This document shows positions 24,310 to 34,000 of a DNA stretch of 40,874 nucleotides, in pieces. The position numbers and the translations under genes were made by a program. Under the pieces are notes generated by a model. It saw nothing but the letters and a program-made list of their open reading frames with translations, was not told where the DNA came from and did no database searches. The DNA is from Planctomycetia bacterium (GTDB lineage: Bacteria; Planctomycetota; Planctomycetia; Pirellulales; Thermoguttaceae), in assembly GCA_030527185.1 (NCBI GenBank), contig JAUNBF010000028.1:6629-47502 (forward strand), written 5' to 3'. Each line of letters begins with the position of its first letter. Position 1 is the stretch's first letter.

Positions 24310-25491
24310 TCAATCTTGTCCATTGACGAGAAAATGAACGATTCGCAGAGCGGTTCCCGCGCTCTTTTCATTTTTGTTTTCAGCCATTCGCAGGCGGAGT
24401 GTGTGTTTTCCTTCTGCCAGTTCCGCTTCGAAAATCTGCGACCAGGGAAGATACAATCCCGAACTCCACGGCGTGAAGAAATCTTTCTGTTTCCAGGGAG
24501 CGCCATCGACAGAATACTCCACAATTCCGGTATCCGGCCCCGCAATGGCAAAAATTCCCACCGCCGTTCCTTCAAAAGGAAATTCCAGAACTTTTCCGGG
24601 TACGGTACACTCCAGCATGGGAACATGGACAAATCCACGGCGTGTTCCGGCAGAAAGTGTCGGTTTCCAAGCCTCCACACGTTGCCAGCCCTCGCTTAAA
24701 ATGGCGGCATTGATCGAAACGTAATGGCCGTGGAAATAGCTGAACGGATCGAGCGGCGGAGGGAGTTCGGAGGTCGTCGGAGACGCGGGAGTCGCGTTTT
24801 TCGGCCAAACCGCGTCGAAAAGTCGGGAAATCGTGTTGGCGTAGAGCCGATGTCCAAACGGAGCCGGGTGCAGGTCGCGGAAGTCCTTTTCCCAGGAAAA
24901 TTCCCCGGCATCGATACGGTCGGTCACTTCTTTCGCCAGGTTGATAGAAGGAATGCGGTAATGTTCCGCCACTTTTTCGTGCGTCGCAATCACCACCGGC
25001 GTTCGGCCTGCCCGATAATCGCGGCATTTATCCGGCTCGGCAAAGTGCATCATCACAATGTCCACCTGCGGATTCAACCGTTTGGCCTGACGCACAATTC
25101 CCTCCATGCCACGAAGCATTTCGGTGGGAGTGCGAAAGTTCGTCGAATCGTTGACGGCCGCTTCTTCAAAAAGAAGGTCGATTTTTTTCCCTTCCTGAAA
25201 AACATCGGTCGTCAAACGAAACGCGCCAGGCGTGGAACCGGTGGAAGAAATCCCGGCGGCGATAAATTCCCATTCGGTATTCGGGAAACGTCTTTGCAAC
25301 TCCTCACAGACCAGATTCCGCCAGCCATTCATTTCCGTAATCGAACCGCCGACAAATGCGACCGTCCCTTTGCCTGTTGTTTCAAACACTTTTTGGCAAT
25401 GCGGCAGTCCATCCCGCACCGCAAACCATTCTGCCGACAGGATTCCTCCTAAAAGCAACCACAGAACCATACTTCCCAAAACTTTTTTCAT
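24310..25491 (-). CDS. Secreted SGNH/GDSL-type hydrolase
   Basis: A 393-residue protein with a signal peptide (MKKVLGSMVLWLLLGGILSA). SGNH blocks are visible: block I FVGGSITEMNGW (nucleophile S50), the Gly-containing block II near AAGISSTGS, block III EEAAVNDST (Asn), and block V DLHPAPFGH (catalytic Asp/His). The ~150 C-terminal residues form a second beta-rich domain (VLEFPFEGTAVGIFAIAGPD...VEYSVDGAPWK), a layout common in carbohydrate esterases. It likely deacetylates or de-esterifies polysaccharides outside the cell. It is a single gene, 69 bases from the zinc-ribbon gene upstream. Confidence 0.88.
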   Translation of the reverse strand: MKKVLGSMVLWLLLGGILSAEWFAVRDGLPHCQKVFETTGKGTVAFVGGSITEMNGWRNLVCEELQRRFPNTEWEFIAAGISSTGSTPGAFRLTTDVFQEGKKIDLLFEEAAVNDSTNFRTPTEMLRGMEGIVRQAKRLNPQVDIVMMHFAEPDKCRDYRAGRTPVVIATHEKVAEHYRIPSINLAKEVTDRIDAGEFSWEKDFRDLHPAPFGHRLYANTISRLFDAVWPKNATPASPTTSELPPPLDPFSYFHGHYVSINAAILSEGWQRVEAWKPTLSAGTRRGFVHVPMLECTVPGKVLEFPFEGTAVGIFAIAGPDTGIVEYSVDGAPWKQKDFFTPWSSGLYLPWSQIFEAELAEGKHTLRLRMAENKNEKSAGTALRIVHFLVNGQD

Positions 25492-25560
25492 TTTCTCACC
25501 ATTTTTTCAACTATTTCCACGAACGGTTTTCCGATTTTCATCCTCATCAATAAAAAGTTT

Positions 25561-26601
25561 TTAGTTCCGAATTAAAATACGTACGATATTGTCCCAACGA
25601 AGGATAGCGGTGAGAGTCTCATTTTCCTCCTGAATTTCAAAATAACCGACGGAACTGAGCGATTTGCTTTCGTGAAATTCGACAGGGAAATAGACTTTTC
25701 CATCCGCCGTGTGCAGTTCCAATTTTCGGATTTTTCCGAATTCGTTCCAGAGGTTCCAGAAAATTTTGGCCATCGGGTCCACTCGAAGCGCTTCGGGGAT
25801 TTGGGAGGAGACTTCTTCCAGACCAATATCGACCTGACCATCCTCTTTGACCGCAATTCCAGGATAGAGAAATGCTGCCGGAGCGTCACTGCCGGAGGGG
25901 GAACGGGTGATTTTTCGCGAATCGGAAAGCGATGGGGCGACATCTTCTTTTTTAACGTCCAACTCCAAATCGAGTTTGAGGGAAAAATCATCCTGTTTGG
26001 GTGGCGTGGGAGGAGCGGGCGGGGCAAGTTCCTCTTTTTCCTCTCCCTCTTCCTCATCCTCATCGAAATCGGGGACGAGAAATTTGGCCTGACATTCGGG
26101 GCAAATGCCTGCTTTTCCAGCCTGGTCGGCAGCGGCGGAGAGGATATGACCGTTGGGACACATGAATTGAATCATTTCCCCGGAGTCTTCGTGCGAATCT
26201 TCGGAATCCGCGTCCGTATCCTCTTGCGTGGGAGCGAAAAGAGGCTCTTTCTTTTCCGAGTTTTCTGGAGCGTCCTCTTTCGCTTTTTCCGTAAACGCAG
26301 AAAAATCGACCTCTTTCTTTTCCTCACGAGCTTCTTTGGAAGCCGAGAGCCGCATCATTTCTTCCATTTTGGCTTTTTTGGCCGCGGCACGTTGTTGGAT
26401 TTTTTCCTTCCGTTTTCGCTCCACCTCCAGAAAAGCCGCTTCGGTCTCTTCATCCATATCCTCACCGAGCGATTCGCGAATCTCATTGAGCGTCGGAATC
26501 GTAAAACGGGCGGAACATTTCGGACAGTGACCAGTACGTCCTGCCAGTTCCAAAGGAAAGCGAATGACATGTTCATTAGGACAAGTGGTTTCAAATTGCA
26601 T
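25561..26601 (-). CDS. Double zinc-ribbon acidic protein
   Basis: A 346-residue protein; the ATG at 26601 has GGAAG 8 bases upstream and begins directly with the first ribbon. There are two zinc ribbons of planctomycete type: CPNEHVIRFPLELAGRTGHC-PKC (residues ~7-30) and a second at ~150 (CPNGHILSAAADQAGKAGIC-PEC). They are separated by a long Lys/Glu-rich probable coiled coil. An acidic Pro linker follows, then a C-terminal ~90-residue beta domain (LELHTADGKVYFPVEFHE). No membrane helix. The family is common in Planctomycetota and of unknown function; a protein- or RNA-binding role is possible. It is divergent from another ribbon protein at 26778. Confidence 0.75.
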   Translation of the reverse strand: MQFETTCPNEHVIRFPLELAGRTGHCPKCSARFTIPTLNEIRESLGEDMDEETEAAFLEVERKRKEKIQQRAAAKKAKMEEMMRLSASKEAREEKKEVDFSAFTEKAKEDAPENSEKKEPLFAPTQEDTDADSEDSHEDSGEMIQFMCPNGHILSAAADQAGKAGICPECQAKFLVPDFDEDEEEGEEKEELAPPAPPTPPKQDDFSLKLDLELDVKKEDVAPSLSDSRKITRSPSGSDAPAAFLYPGIAVKEDGQVDIGLEEVSSQIPEALRVDPMAKIFWNLWNEFGKIRKLELHTADGKVYFPVEFHESKSLSSVGYFEIQEENETLTAILRWDNIVRILIRN

Positions 26602-26777
26602 GGCAAACTTCCATCCAGTTTTCAAAAAATTAAAAAAATGGCAAAAATATTGAAAAATTTCCCCAAGGGTCTCTGGGAAAATCGACGACTTGCGATTATA
26701 ATCTTATAGTGTGGCACGAAATCCCGTTTGCGTCAAGTGGGCGGTTTTCTACAAAGTCTTTTTTTCAGGAAATTTCC

Positions 26778-27515
26778 ATGGCAATTATCGTTACCTGTCC
26801 GGGATGCCGGAAAAGTTTTAGTGTACGTGAAGAGTTTGCCGGACGAACCGGCCCCTGTCCCAAGTGCAAGACGAAAATCAAGATTCCCAAAGCGTCGGAG
26901 ACCGTCCAGGTACACGGCGGAGAAGCGTTCTCCTCCGGTGGGAAAACCATCTCCGGGGAACTGGTTCTCAAACCGCTCAAACGGCAGGAGGAAGCTCGAT
27001 TCCAGTGGCCGTTGGTGCTGGAGATTGCCGGGGGAGTGCTGGCGCTGATGGCCGTAACATGGCTGTTGGGGGGCGTTTTGCGAAGTTCCTTCCTCGTCAC
27101 CAGTATCGGGCTGATTCTCATCACACCACCACTGGTCTATGCGCCCTATTTCTTTCTCAAGGATTCCGAAGCGATCGAGAATCTGCACGGCCAGGAACTT
27201 TGGCGGCGGACGCTTTATTGCTCCGTGGCGTACGTCGCGTTGTGGGGCGGTTTTGCGGTGGTGTCGCACTACGGAACCGCGGCGATGGGGGGCGATTTGT
27301 GGGTCTGGCTTTTGCTCGCCTCGCCGTTTGCTGTTGTCGGAGCGGTTTTGGGGTCCGCTTTTTTCAATCTGGAAACGGGGGATGGAGCCATTCACTTTGC
27401 TTTTTATTTGATCGTGACGCTTTTACTACGTTCCATTGCGGGAATTCCTTTTGTCGTCGGAGAGTATCTTTCCTCCACGGGCGGAGGGAATATCCCCTTG
27501 GATCCACGGTTGTAA
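26778..27515 (+). CDS. Zinc-ribbon membrane protein
   Basis: A 245-residue protein; the ATG at 26778 is 7 bases after CAGGA. It starts with one zinc ribbon (VTCPGCRKSFSVREEFAGRT, then CPKCKTKIKIP), followed by a linker and about five membrane helices (VLEIAGGVLALMAVTWLL; TSIGLILITPPLVYAPYFF; TLYCSVAYVALWGGFAVV; LLLASPFAVVGAVLG; FYLIVTLLLRSIAGI). The function is unknown. It has a TATAAT at 26697-26702 upstream but no clear -35. The shared ribbon type suggests relatedness to the divergent neighbour. Confidence 0.78.
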   Translation: MAIIVTCPGCRKSFSVREEFAGRTGPCPKCKTKIKIPKASETVQVHGGEAFSSGGKTISGELVLKPLKRQEEARFQWPLVLEIAGGVLALMAVTWLLGGVLRSSFLVTSIGLILITPPLVYAPYFFLKDSEAIENLHGQELWRRTLYCSVAYVALWGGFAVVSHYGTAAMGGDLWVWLLLASPFAVVGAVLGSAFFNLETGDGAIHFAFYLIVTLLLRSIAGIPFVVGEYLSSTGGGNIPLDPRL

Positions 27516-27575
27516 TCGAGACCATCGGCGGAAAGGAGAGTCGTACCTGCCATTTTCCAGAGTTCCACCCTCCCC

Positions 27576-28835
27576 TTACGTGGACAGACGGATTCCTTTA
27601 GGGGGCATTGCGGTAATATGAAACGTAAGGGATTGGGTGAGGGGATATTTTTGAAGGAGTTGGTGTATCTCGTCGAGTGTCACCTGGCGAAGTTGCTCGC
27701 ATTCGTCGCGAATCGAAAAAAAGGAACGTCGGAAGAGCCATTCACACCCCAAAGGGAAAAAATGTTCCCACGGTTTCTCGCCTCCCAGTATCAGTTCCGT
27801 TTTCAATCGGGTTTTGGCCAGTTGAAGTTCTTTTTCGGTAAAACCTTCCCGGGAAATTCGTTGGAGGATTTGTGAGATTTTTTTCCGGTTGGCGGAGGTC
27901 TTTTCAGGAGGAGAGATGAGGGTGATTTGAAAGAGACCCGCGTCGGAATATTCCGTAAAATCCAGGATGGCCTGTTCCGCAAGTCCCGAATCGACCAACT
28001 GCCAGTAGAATCGACTTCCGAAGTCCTCCCCCACCATGGACGCCAGGAGTCGGGCGGCGTACTTTTCCGGTTCTTTTTCCGAAGGACCTCGCAGACATTG
28101 GAGAACATAATCTTGCGGAATGTCGTGCTTGATGACGATTTTTTCGCCCAACATCGGTGTCCAGGGGGGGGAAAAGGGCATTGGAACCTTGCCTGGCTCC
28201 CAGAATCCACAATATTTCTCCGCCAACCGTGCCAGTTTTTCACCATCGACTTTTCCGCAGGCTGCCAGAACGATGTTGCTGGGGGTGTAAAACTGTTGGA
28301 AGTAGGCCGTCATTTGTTCGATGGTGAGGGAACGGACGCTTTTTCGGCTCCCCAGAACCGGATTTCCGAGGGGATGACCGTGGAAGAACGTCTGGCGGAT
28401 TTTTTCATCCTGGCAAAAGGGCGGCGTATCCTCATACATCCGAATCTCTTCCAGAATCACCTCTTTTTCTGCCAGAAAGTCCGCTTCTCGAAATGTTGGA
28501 CGGAGCAAGTCCGCAAAAAGTTCCACCGTATCTTCCAAAAACTCCGGCAGTAAAAATGCGTGAAAAGCGGTCATTTCTTCCGATGTCACCGCATTGAAGG
28601 AAATGCCGCGAGCATCGAAAGCACGATTGATTTCCATGGCTGTTCGCGTTCGACTTCCCTTGAAAACCATGTGTTCGAGAACGTGGCTCATACCACTGAT
28701 CGCGGAATTTTCGCAGCGCGACCCGCACCGGACGAAAAAACCTACCGCCACCGACTCCACATCAGGAAGAGTCTGCGTCACAATTTCCAAACCATTGGAT
28801 AAAACGTGGTGAAAAAACATGGAATAAGGATTCAT
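27576..28835 (-). CDS. M16-family zinc metallopeptidase
   Basis: A 419-residue protein. The start at 28835 overlaps the stop of the transporter gene (ATGA); no strong own ribosome site, so translation is probably coupled. The inverted zinc motif H51-VL-E54-H55 is intact, and the third ligand Glu falls at about E130 in EKEVILEEIRMYED, 74 residues on, as the family requires. A later Tyr/Arg-rich half (GSRFYWQLVDSGLA) corresponds to the second, inactive M16 domain. It is typical of the bacterial processing-peptidase-like M16B group. It is probably cytoplasmic or peripheral, as no signal peptide is seen. Confidence 0.92.
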   Translation of the reverse strand: MNPYSMFFHHVLSNGLEIVTQTLPDVESVAVGFFVRCGSRCENSAISGMSHVLEHMVFKGSRTRTAMEINRAFDARGISFNAVTSEEMTAFHAFLLPEFLEDTVELFADLLRPTFREADFLAEKEVILEEIRMYEDTPPFCQDEKIRQTFFHGHPLGNPVLGSRKSVRSLTIEQMTAYFQQFYTPSNIVLAACGKVDGEKLARLAEKYCGFWEPGKVPMPFSPPWTPMLGEKIVIKHDIPQDYVLQCLRGPSEKEPEKYAARLLASMVGEDFGSRFYWQLVDSGLAEQAILDFTEYSDAGLFQITLISPPEKTSANRKKISQILQRISREGFTEKELQLAKTRLKTELILGGEKPWEHFFPLGCEWLFRRSFFSIRDECEQLRQVTLDEIHQLLQKYPLTQSLTFHITAMPPKGIRLST

Positions 28836-29791
28836 GGTTGATGGGGGGATGGGTGGGAGGCGGAGAGGTACTGAACAAGGAGAATGCCCGTGAACATGCA
28901 CCCAAACGTGTACATGGCACAGCATAAGGCCGCTTCGGGAAAGTCGGGAAAATACTGCCGGGCGAGGAATGTGCCCAGACCCGCGTTTTGCATACCCACT
29001 TCAATAATCAGAGCGCGCGACATCCGGGTGTCGATTCGCAAACATTTCCCGCCCAACCAGCCAGCCGTGTAGCCTCCCAAATTCACGCACAGCAACGGAA
29101 GTACCAGAAAAAGCGGAAAATGCTCCAACGTCGCGCGATTCTGCGCCACCACCGAGGCGATAATCCAGATAATGACGAGGTTGGCGAGGATTTCTCCCGC
29201 GGCTTGCGCCAGGCGTTTCCAAAACGGGAAGCACTGGGACAGGACAAAACCGATCAAAACCGGCATGACGACAGTCAGCAAAAGCGTCTGCGACATTTCG
29301 CCAACATCCAATGCCATGAATTTCCCCAGAAAGAAAACCAGCACCCACGGAACCACCAACGGGGAAAGGAGTGTCGCACTGGTCGTCAGCCCTACGGAAT
29401 AACTCACGTTCCCACGAGCAATCAGCGTCAGCATGTTGGAAGCCATGGCTCCAGGAACGGCTCCGACGAGAATCATCCCGTAAAAATAGCCTCCTTCCAA
29501 ACCGAAACAGCATGAAACGGCATACGCCAGAAGAGGCATGGAAAGGTACTGTACTGCCGTGCCGCCCAACACTTTCGGCCAGTTTTTCGCCACCTGCCGA
29601 ATCTCCTCCCACGGCAAAAGGGAACCAATTGCCAGCATGGTCAGGGCAATCAGCCCCTGCATCATCCCTCGCGAAAGGAGGAACGGATCGAACACCGCCC
29701 CACTCCCGCACAGCCGTGGCCAAAAATAAGCCAGCAAACAGGCCAGAACCAACCACAAAAGAAGATAACGACTTAATATTTGACGAAACAC
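28832..29791 (-). CDS. Bile acid:sodium symporter (BASS) family transporter
   Basis: A 319-residue protein with about nine to ten membrane helices. GTG at 29791 is chosen because GGGAAGG lies 6 bases upstream; a TTG five codons earlier is the alternative. Family features: GAVPGAMASNMLTLIARGNV (broken helix 4 region), SATLLSPLVVPW, and EVGMQNAGLGTFLARQYF (the ExxxQNxxL segment of the second broken helix). BASS proteins import organic anions with sodium; substrates in bacteria range from bile acids to keto-acids and pantoate. It is translationally coupled to an M16 peptidase, a pairing without obvious functional logic. Confidence 0.9.
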   Translation of the reverse strand: MFRQILSRYLLLWLVLACLLAYFWPRLCGSGAVFDPFLLSRGMMQGLIALTMLAIGSLLPWEEIRQVAKNWPKVLGGTAVQYLSMPLLAYAVSCCFGLEGGYFYGMILVGAVPGAMASNMLTLIARGNVSYSVGLTTSATLLSPLVVPWVLVFFLGKFMALDVGEMSQTLLLTVVMPVLIGFVLSQCFPFWKRLAQAAGEILANLVIIWIIASVVAQNRATLEHFPLFLVLPLLCVNLGGYTAGWLGGKCLRIDTRMSRALIIEVGMQNAGLGTFLARQYFPDFPEAALCCAMYTFGCMFTGILLVQYLSASHPSPHQP

Positions 29792-29899
29792 AAAAAACCT
29801 TCCCAAAACTTTTCGATGCTATCCACCGTTTCCTCCATCCCTCTTATTTCTCTCGGCGGTAATCCCGATTTCATGAATCCGCCGGGAAAAAATGGGGAC

Positions 29900-29995
29900 G
29901 GAAACATCCGCGTCTTCCGTGGATTAAGGAAAATACAGTTTACCTTGACGACGCGGAGGAGATTTTATTTCCATCTCTATTTTCTGCGGAAAAAT
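29900..29995 (+). other. Conserved coding fragment, copy B
   Basis: An in-frame stretch IKENTVYLDDAEEILFPS followed closely by a stop. It matches, mostly with third-position base changes, the fragment IKENMVYLDNADEILLPS on the minus strand at about 36040-36110. No start codon context; it fills the 220-base gap between the transporter and nitroreductase genes, which otherwise shows nothing. Confidence 0.45.
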
Positions 29996-30011
29996 AATTT
30001 CCAGAAATACA

Positions 30012-30908
30012 CTAGGGCGATTCCAGCCACGACACGGCAGGATAGTCCCGAACCATCACCTTTCGATATTGTACCCGTGGAAAACCAACCGTCAAGCCTC
30101 CCGCCAGAACGTGGTTGTCGGGAAGTCGCAAAACCTGGGCAATCCGTGGCTGGGAATCGGAGGCACGGGTGACGAATCCGGTGTAGAAGGTGCCCAAGCC
30201 CATCGAGACACATGCCAGCGTCGCGTTTTGGATTGCCAACTGCGCGTCCGGGTCGGCAAAACGCCCCACCTGCCGATCGTAATGGGCAAAAAGAACGGCT
30301 GGCGCGTCGTACAAAATCACATCCCGTTTTTGAGCTATCTCCAACAACGACCGCATCATCGGAACACGATGGATGTTTTTTCCCGCTTCGCTTTGGGGAA
30401 AGAGGCGTGCCAGGATTTTGGCCGGGAGTGTCTGGAGTTTCTCACAACTCGTTCGCAGAAAATCGACGGTCAGGAACCGAATTTCCTCCAAAATTTCGGG
30501 GTTGGTGACGACCGTCCAGCAGACTTTTCGCTGATTCGTGGCAGTCGGAGCCAATTCCGCGGCTCGGACAATCTTTTCCAGCATCTCCCGTGGAACCGGT
30601 TTTTTCTCAAACAGACGAACGCTTCGGCGGGTTTGCAGGAGGTGGTAAAACGACTCCCCGTCCGCCACGGGCTGGCACGCGGAGATGGGAAGCAGTTTTT
30701 CCGGGGGAAATTCCGCCATTTCGATCGCCTCACCGGGACAGACGCAGACGCAATGTCCGCAACGGATACATGCTTCCAGACGGCACAATTCAGGAGGATT
30801 TCCATCCCGTGGCGGCTGAAAAATGTGAGCGGGGCACTCTTCCACGCAAAGGCCACATCGGATACATTTCTCCGCCACAATACGCACCACCGTTTTCTCG
30901 CCACTCAT
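30012..30908 (-). CDS. Nitroreductase with N-terminal ferredoxin domain
   Basis: A 298-residue protein. Residues ~10-65 are a 2[4Fe-4S] ferredoxin (CIRCGLCVEECP, then CIRCGHCVCVCP). The rest is an FMN nitroreductase fold: the RRSVRLFEKKPVPREMLEKI start, AAELAPTATNQRKVCWTVV (FMN contacts), and GLGTFYTGFV near the C-terminus. Such fused proteins are common in anaerobes and use ferredoxin-type electrons to reduce nitro, flavin or enone substrates. The ATG overlaps the stop of the giant lipoprotein gene, so both share the promoter at 34112-34140. Confidence 0.92.
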   Translation of the reverse strand: MSGEKTVVRIVAEKCIRCGLCVEECPAHIFQPPRDGNPPELCRLEACIRCGHCVCVCPGEAIEMAEFPPEKLLPISACQPVADGESFYHLLQTRRSVRLFEKKPVPREMLEKIVRAAELAPTATNQRKVCWTVVTNPEILEEIRFLTVDFLRTSCEKLQTLPAKILARLFPQSEAGKNIHRVPMMRSLLEIAQKRDVILYDAPAVLFAHYDRQVGRFADPDAQLAIQNATLACVSMGLGTFYTGFVTRASDSQPRIAQVLRLPDNHVLAGGLTVGFPRVQYRKVMVRDYPAVSWLESP

Positions 30909-33900
30909 GGGGTTTCCTCCACTTCCTCAATCCGAATTTCCTTCTGTTTTTTAAGCGTCGCTTTCCCTTTTTCCTGCACTTCTGCGTGCGCTTCGATCAC
31001 TCCCGCCCCCAACGCTTTCACCACGACTTTGTAAAGCACCGTTTCTCCAGCACTCATCGTTTTTACCGGATCAAAAATCACCACCCCTTTCTGAACGTCG
31101 GCCAGATATTCTGTCGGTCCGCGAACATCGTCTTTCTGGATTTCCAGAAGATCGGTCGGCAGTGCCATCAAAACGCCAACTTCCTCCACCGGACGTGAGG
31201 TGGTATTGGTCACGGAAAGGGTAAATTCAAACGTCTCCCCCACCTTTACTTCCGACGCGGATTCGGTCAACTCCAACACCAACGGCTGGTTCCCCAGTTC
31301 GTTGATAATGGAGCCAACCGTAGGAGGGGTTCGGGTAGCGACCGGGTTGGCGGGATGTTTCTCATCGGTATCCAAGGCTGTCTCTTCCGACGCGGTTTCG
31401 GCGGTTTCCGTCGGTGCTGGTAAATCGGTATCTTCGGGAATTTCAGGCACTTCGGGCGTCGTAATCTGGAGCGTGAACGCTTTCTCGGCCAGCACCTTTC
31501 CATCCCGACGCAGTACCACCCGATTTTGGGAGGCTTCCGCCGGAGTCTGGCAGGTCAGCGCAAACATCATTGTCGTTGTTTTCTCTGCCGCCAGGTCAAT
31601 TTTCTGAACCGCCACATTCGGTTCCGCAATCCGCAGGCCGGAGGTGTCGCCATAAATCCGCGATTCGGGGCCGATTTCCAGACGGACTTCCACCTGTTGC
31701 AACACCGTGGGAAGTGGATTTTTCACATGGAGCGTATATTCCACACTCTCTCCGGCATGAGCTGCCGTGGGGCCATCCAGACGCAGTTCCAACCGTGGCA
31801 CTTCGTCGGAAGAAGGTTCCACCGTGACGGGCAGGGAGGTGGCCGCCGGGGGAGGGGTAGTGGGAAGAGCCGCCGGAGGGGTTTCTCCTTCCGTCACGCG
31901 CAGTTTCGCTTCCCGAGAATACGATTTACCATCCTGGGTGGTAATTTGGAAGGAGATGGTCTGCTCACCTGTTTCGACGGCCTGAAATTTCCCTCCCAGT
32001 CGGATACGTTTTCCCGGAGGACAGACTTCCAGCAACCGAATCATCCGATGACTGTCACCCTGATTCTCATTTTTCAACCCGGCGGTATTCCGCACCTCGA
32101 TTTCGCTGTTGCGGTACATGCTGGCGGAACGGTTGCTGATTTCAAAAACGACGGAAAACGTCTCCTCTTTTTTGACTTCCGCGGGCACTACCATGTCCAC
32201 ACTCACCAACGTCTCCGGGTCTTCCAACGGCAAAACCATCGCGCGTGCCGGAGAATGCGCATTGGTACTGGGCGTCAGCGTTTCGGAAGGTGTTGTGGAA
32301 GGCGTTGCCGGGGGGGATGGCGAAGTTGCCAGAGGAGGGGTGGATGGCGGTGTTTCGGAACCATCCATCGGCGGCGGGGGGAGTGCGCCCGACGGAGTGT
32401 TGGTGGCAAACGGATCGCGAACGCCTGGCGTGGAGGCTTCCGGCACATCTCCTGAGGGTGGGGTTGCGGAAGTCGGCGGATGGGGTGTCGGCTCCTCCAC
32501 TTGGGGAATATAGGGGGAGGTTTCCGAGCCTGCGGAAAGTCGGGCACAACTTTCCACCACCAATTCGTCTCCCAATTTCTGAACCGTTCCGCGTGTGCAG
32601 GAGAGATAATTTCCCGGACGTTCGACTTCGTATTTCAGTTGAATCGTGCGAACTTCCTGCGGTGCCAGAGCTTCCATCAACCACTGCGTCCCATCCACCG
32701 CCGTCGTCCCTTCAGGAATCGAACCGACCAGTTTCAGACCTTCCTGCGGCAAATCGACCACACGAACCCGTTCCAGAATCTCGTTGGTGAGGTTCTGCAC
32801 ACAAATCGTGGCAGGCACCACCGATTTGACATACGCCTCGGAGGGCATTGTTTTCTGGATGGTCAGCGTGTTGGGAATCCAACGATATTTCACCCGCGAT
32901 TGCTGCACGACGACCGGTTGTGTGAACGTCGTTCCCGGTTCTGCCGGACGGATAATCTGAATCTGCACATCCGTATCCTCCTGCCGCGCCACCGGTTGCA
33001 AAATCTCCAACTTCGCCTCACCACGAGCGTCCGTCAAAACTTCCAGCATTTTATTGCCATCCGCAAAGGTTGCCGTCGTGTTGCCCAGAATCTCGTACCG
33101 CACCCGCCAGTTGGCCAGTGGAGCGGTGTTGCTGCGTCGGCGCAGCGTCGTCACCATCGTGTAACGTCCACCAAAGTCAATGACCCGCGATTCCGGCAAT
33201 TTGTACTCCGCGTCCACCCAGACAATCTTCATCGTGCGGGTATGTTGTTGCGGATTCTCCATTTTGGGCGCGGTTGCCGTGACCCAGGTAATTCCTTCCC
33301 GTGCTGAGGAGACGCTAATCCACGTCTGACCCCGCAAAACCAGAACGTCGTCCTGGGGATTCGGCGTTCCCCGATCCAGTCGCTGTTCCACACGGGAAGT
33401 GGTGCTGATGGCCTGCGTGTCACTCTCGATCGTCGGTACGATAAAATCACCGACAAAGATATTCCTCGGATTGCGGGGCGGAACTTTCGTGAAATGTCCC
33501 ACACTTTCCGGGCTGATGGACCACCGGATGGGTTGATTCGTTCGCAGATAACCTGCCCGATCGCGAATGCCAGCCGTGACAATCACCTCCGCTCCTGGTA
33601 TCGCTACCACATTTTGCGGTCCCAAAATCAAATCGGAAGCGTCCCAGGCCTGATTCTCCGCTCGGGTGGCGGGAACCACCTGCGTCGAACGGTTCTCCTC
33701 CGTCCGAACGACCGGGGCTGGCGTGGGGTTGGGGGTTGTGCGAAACGTGTTGGCACGGCGAGTTCCTGGAGGTTGCAATCGATTGGAGGCAGGAGGGGGA
33801 ACGTCGCTGAAAGCGGGAGGATTGTTCCCGGCAGGAAGATGTCCCATTTGACTGGTGGCGTAGGTAGAGGAAGAGCGGGGGAAAAGGCTCTGCGAGGCAC

Positions 33901-34000
33901 ATCCGCTCAAAAGCAGAAGGACAAAACAATACGACAGCCTCCAGACCATTTTCTGTCGGTTTTGCCAAGGGTACGTTTTGTCGAAATCCTTCCCGGCCAT
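30905..34000 (-). CDS. Large surface lipoprotein with DUF11/Ig-like repeats
   Basis: A 1031-residue protein. A lipobox LLLLSGCAS gives the lipid-modified Cys near residue 34. A second ATG at 33949 (MVWRLSYCFVLLLLSGC) would make a standard short lipoprotein signal and may be the true start; neither has a strong ribosome site. The mature protein holds several beta-sandwich domains, among them DUF11-like CARDB-type units (VENLTNEILERVRVVDLPQEG type, then VSVDMVVPAEVKKEETFSVV, LRLDGPTAAHAGESVEYTL, LELTESASEVKVGETFEFTL), separated by Pro/Thr/Ser-rich linkers (residues ~505-600 and ~735-760). It is probably a cell-envelope structural protein. The coupling to a nitroreductase is unexplained. Confidence 0.85.
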   Translation of the reverse strand: MAGKDFDKTYPWQNRQKMVWRLSYCFVLLLLSGCASQSLFPRSSSTYATSQMGHLPAGNNPPAFSDVPPPASNRLQPPGTRRANTFRTTPNPTPAPVVRTEENRSTQVVPATRAENQAWDASDLILGPQNVVAIPGAEVIVTAGIRDRAGYLRTNQPIRWSISPESVGHFTKVPPRNPRNIFVGDFIVPTIESDTQAISTTSRVEQRLDRGTPNPQDDVLVLRGQTWISVSSAREGITWVTATAPKMENPQQHTRTMKIVWVDAEYKLPESRVIDFGGRYTMVTTLRRRSNTAPLANWRVRYEILGNTTATFADGNKMLEVLTDARGEAKLEILQPVARQEDTDVQIQIIRPAEPGTTFTQPVVVQQSRVKYRWIPNTLTIQKTMPSEAYVKSVVPATICVQNLTNEILERVRVVDLPQEGLKLVGSIPEGTTAVDGTQWLMEALAPQEVRTIQLKYEVERPGNYLSCTRGTVQKLGDELVVESCARLSAGSETSPYIPQVEEPTPHPPTSATPPSGDVPEASTPGVRDPFATNTPSGALPPPPMDGSETPPSTPPLATSPSPPATPSTTPSETLTPSTNAHSPARAMVLPLEDPETLVSVDMVVPAEVKKEETFSVVFEISNRSASMYRNSEIEVRNTAGLKNENQGDSHRMIRLLEVCPPGKRIRLGGKFQAVETGEQTISFQITTQDGKSYSREAKLRVTEGETPPAALPTTPPPAATSLPVTVEPSSDEVPRLELRLDGPTAAHAGESVEYTLHVKNPLPTVLQQVEVRLEIGPESRIYGDTSGLRIAEPNVAVQKIDLAAEKTTTMMFALTCQTPAEASQNRVVLRRDGKVLAEKAFTLQITTPEVPEIPEDTDLPAPTETAETASEETALDTDEKHPANPVATRTPPTVGSIINELGNQPLVLELTESASEVKVGETFEFTLSVTNTTSRPVEEVGVLMALPTDLLEIQKDDVRGPTEYLADVQKGVVIFDPVKTMSAGETVLYKVVVKALGAGVIEAHAEVQEKGKATLKKQKEIRIEEVEETP

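Noticed and set aside
25672..26709. 345-codon + strand frame rich in Phe
   Set aside because: Antisense to the zinc-ribbon/coiled-coil gene; the Phe-rich sequence is the complement of Lys/Glu codons.
32480..33307. 275-codon + strand frame
   Set aside because: Antisense to the giant lipoprotein; no signal, domain or ribosome site.
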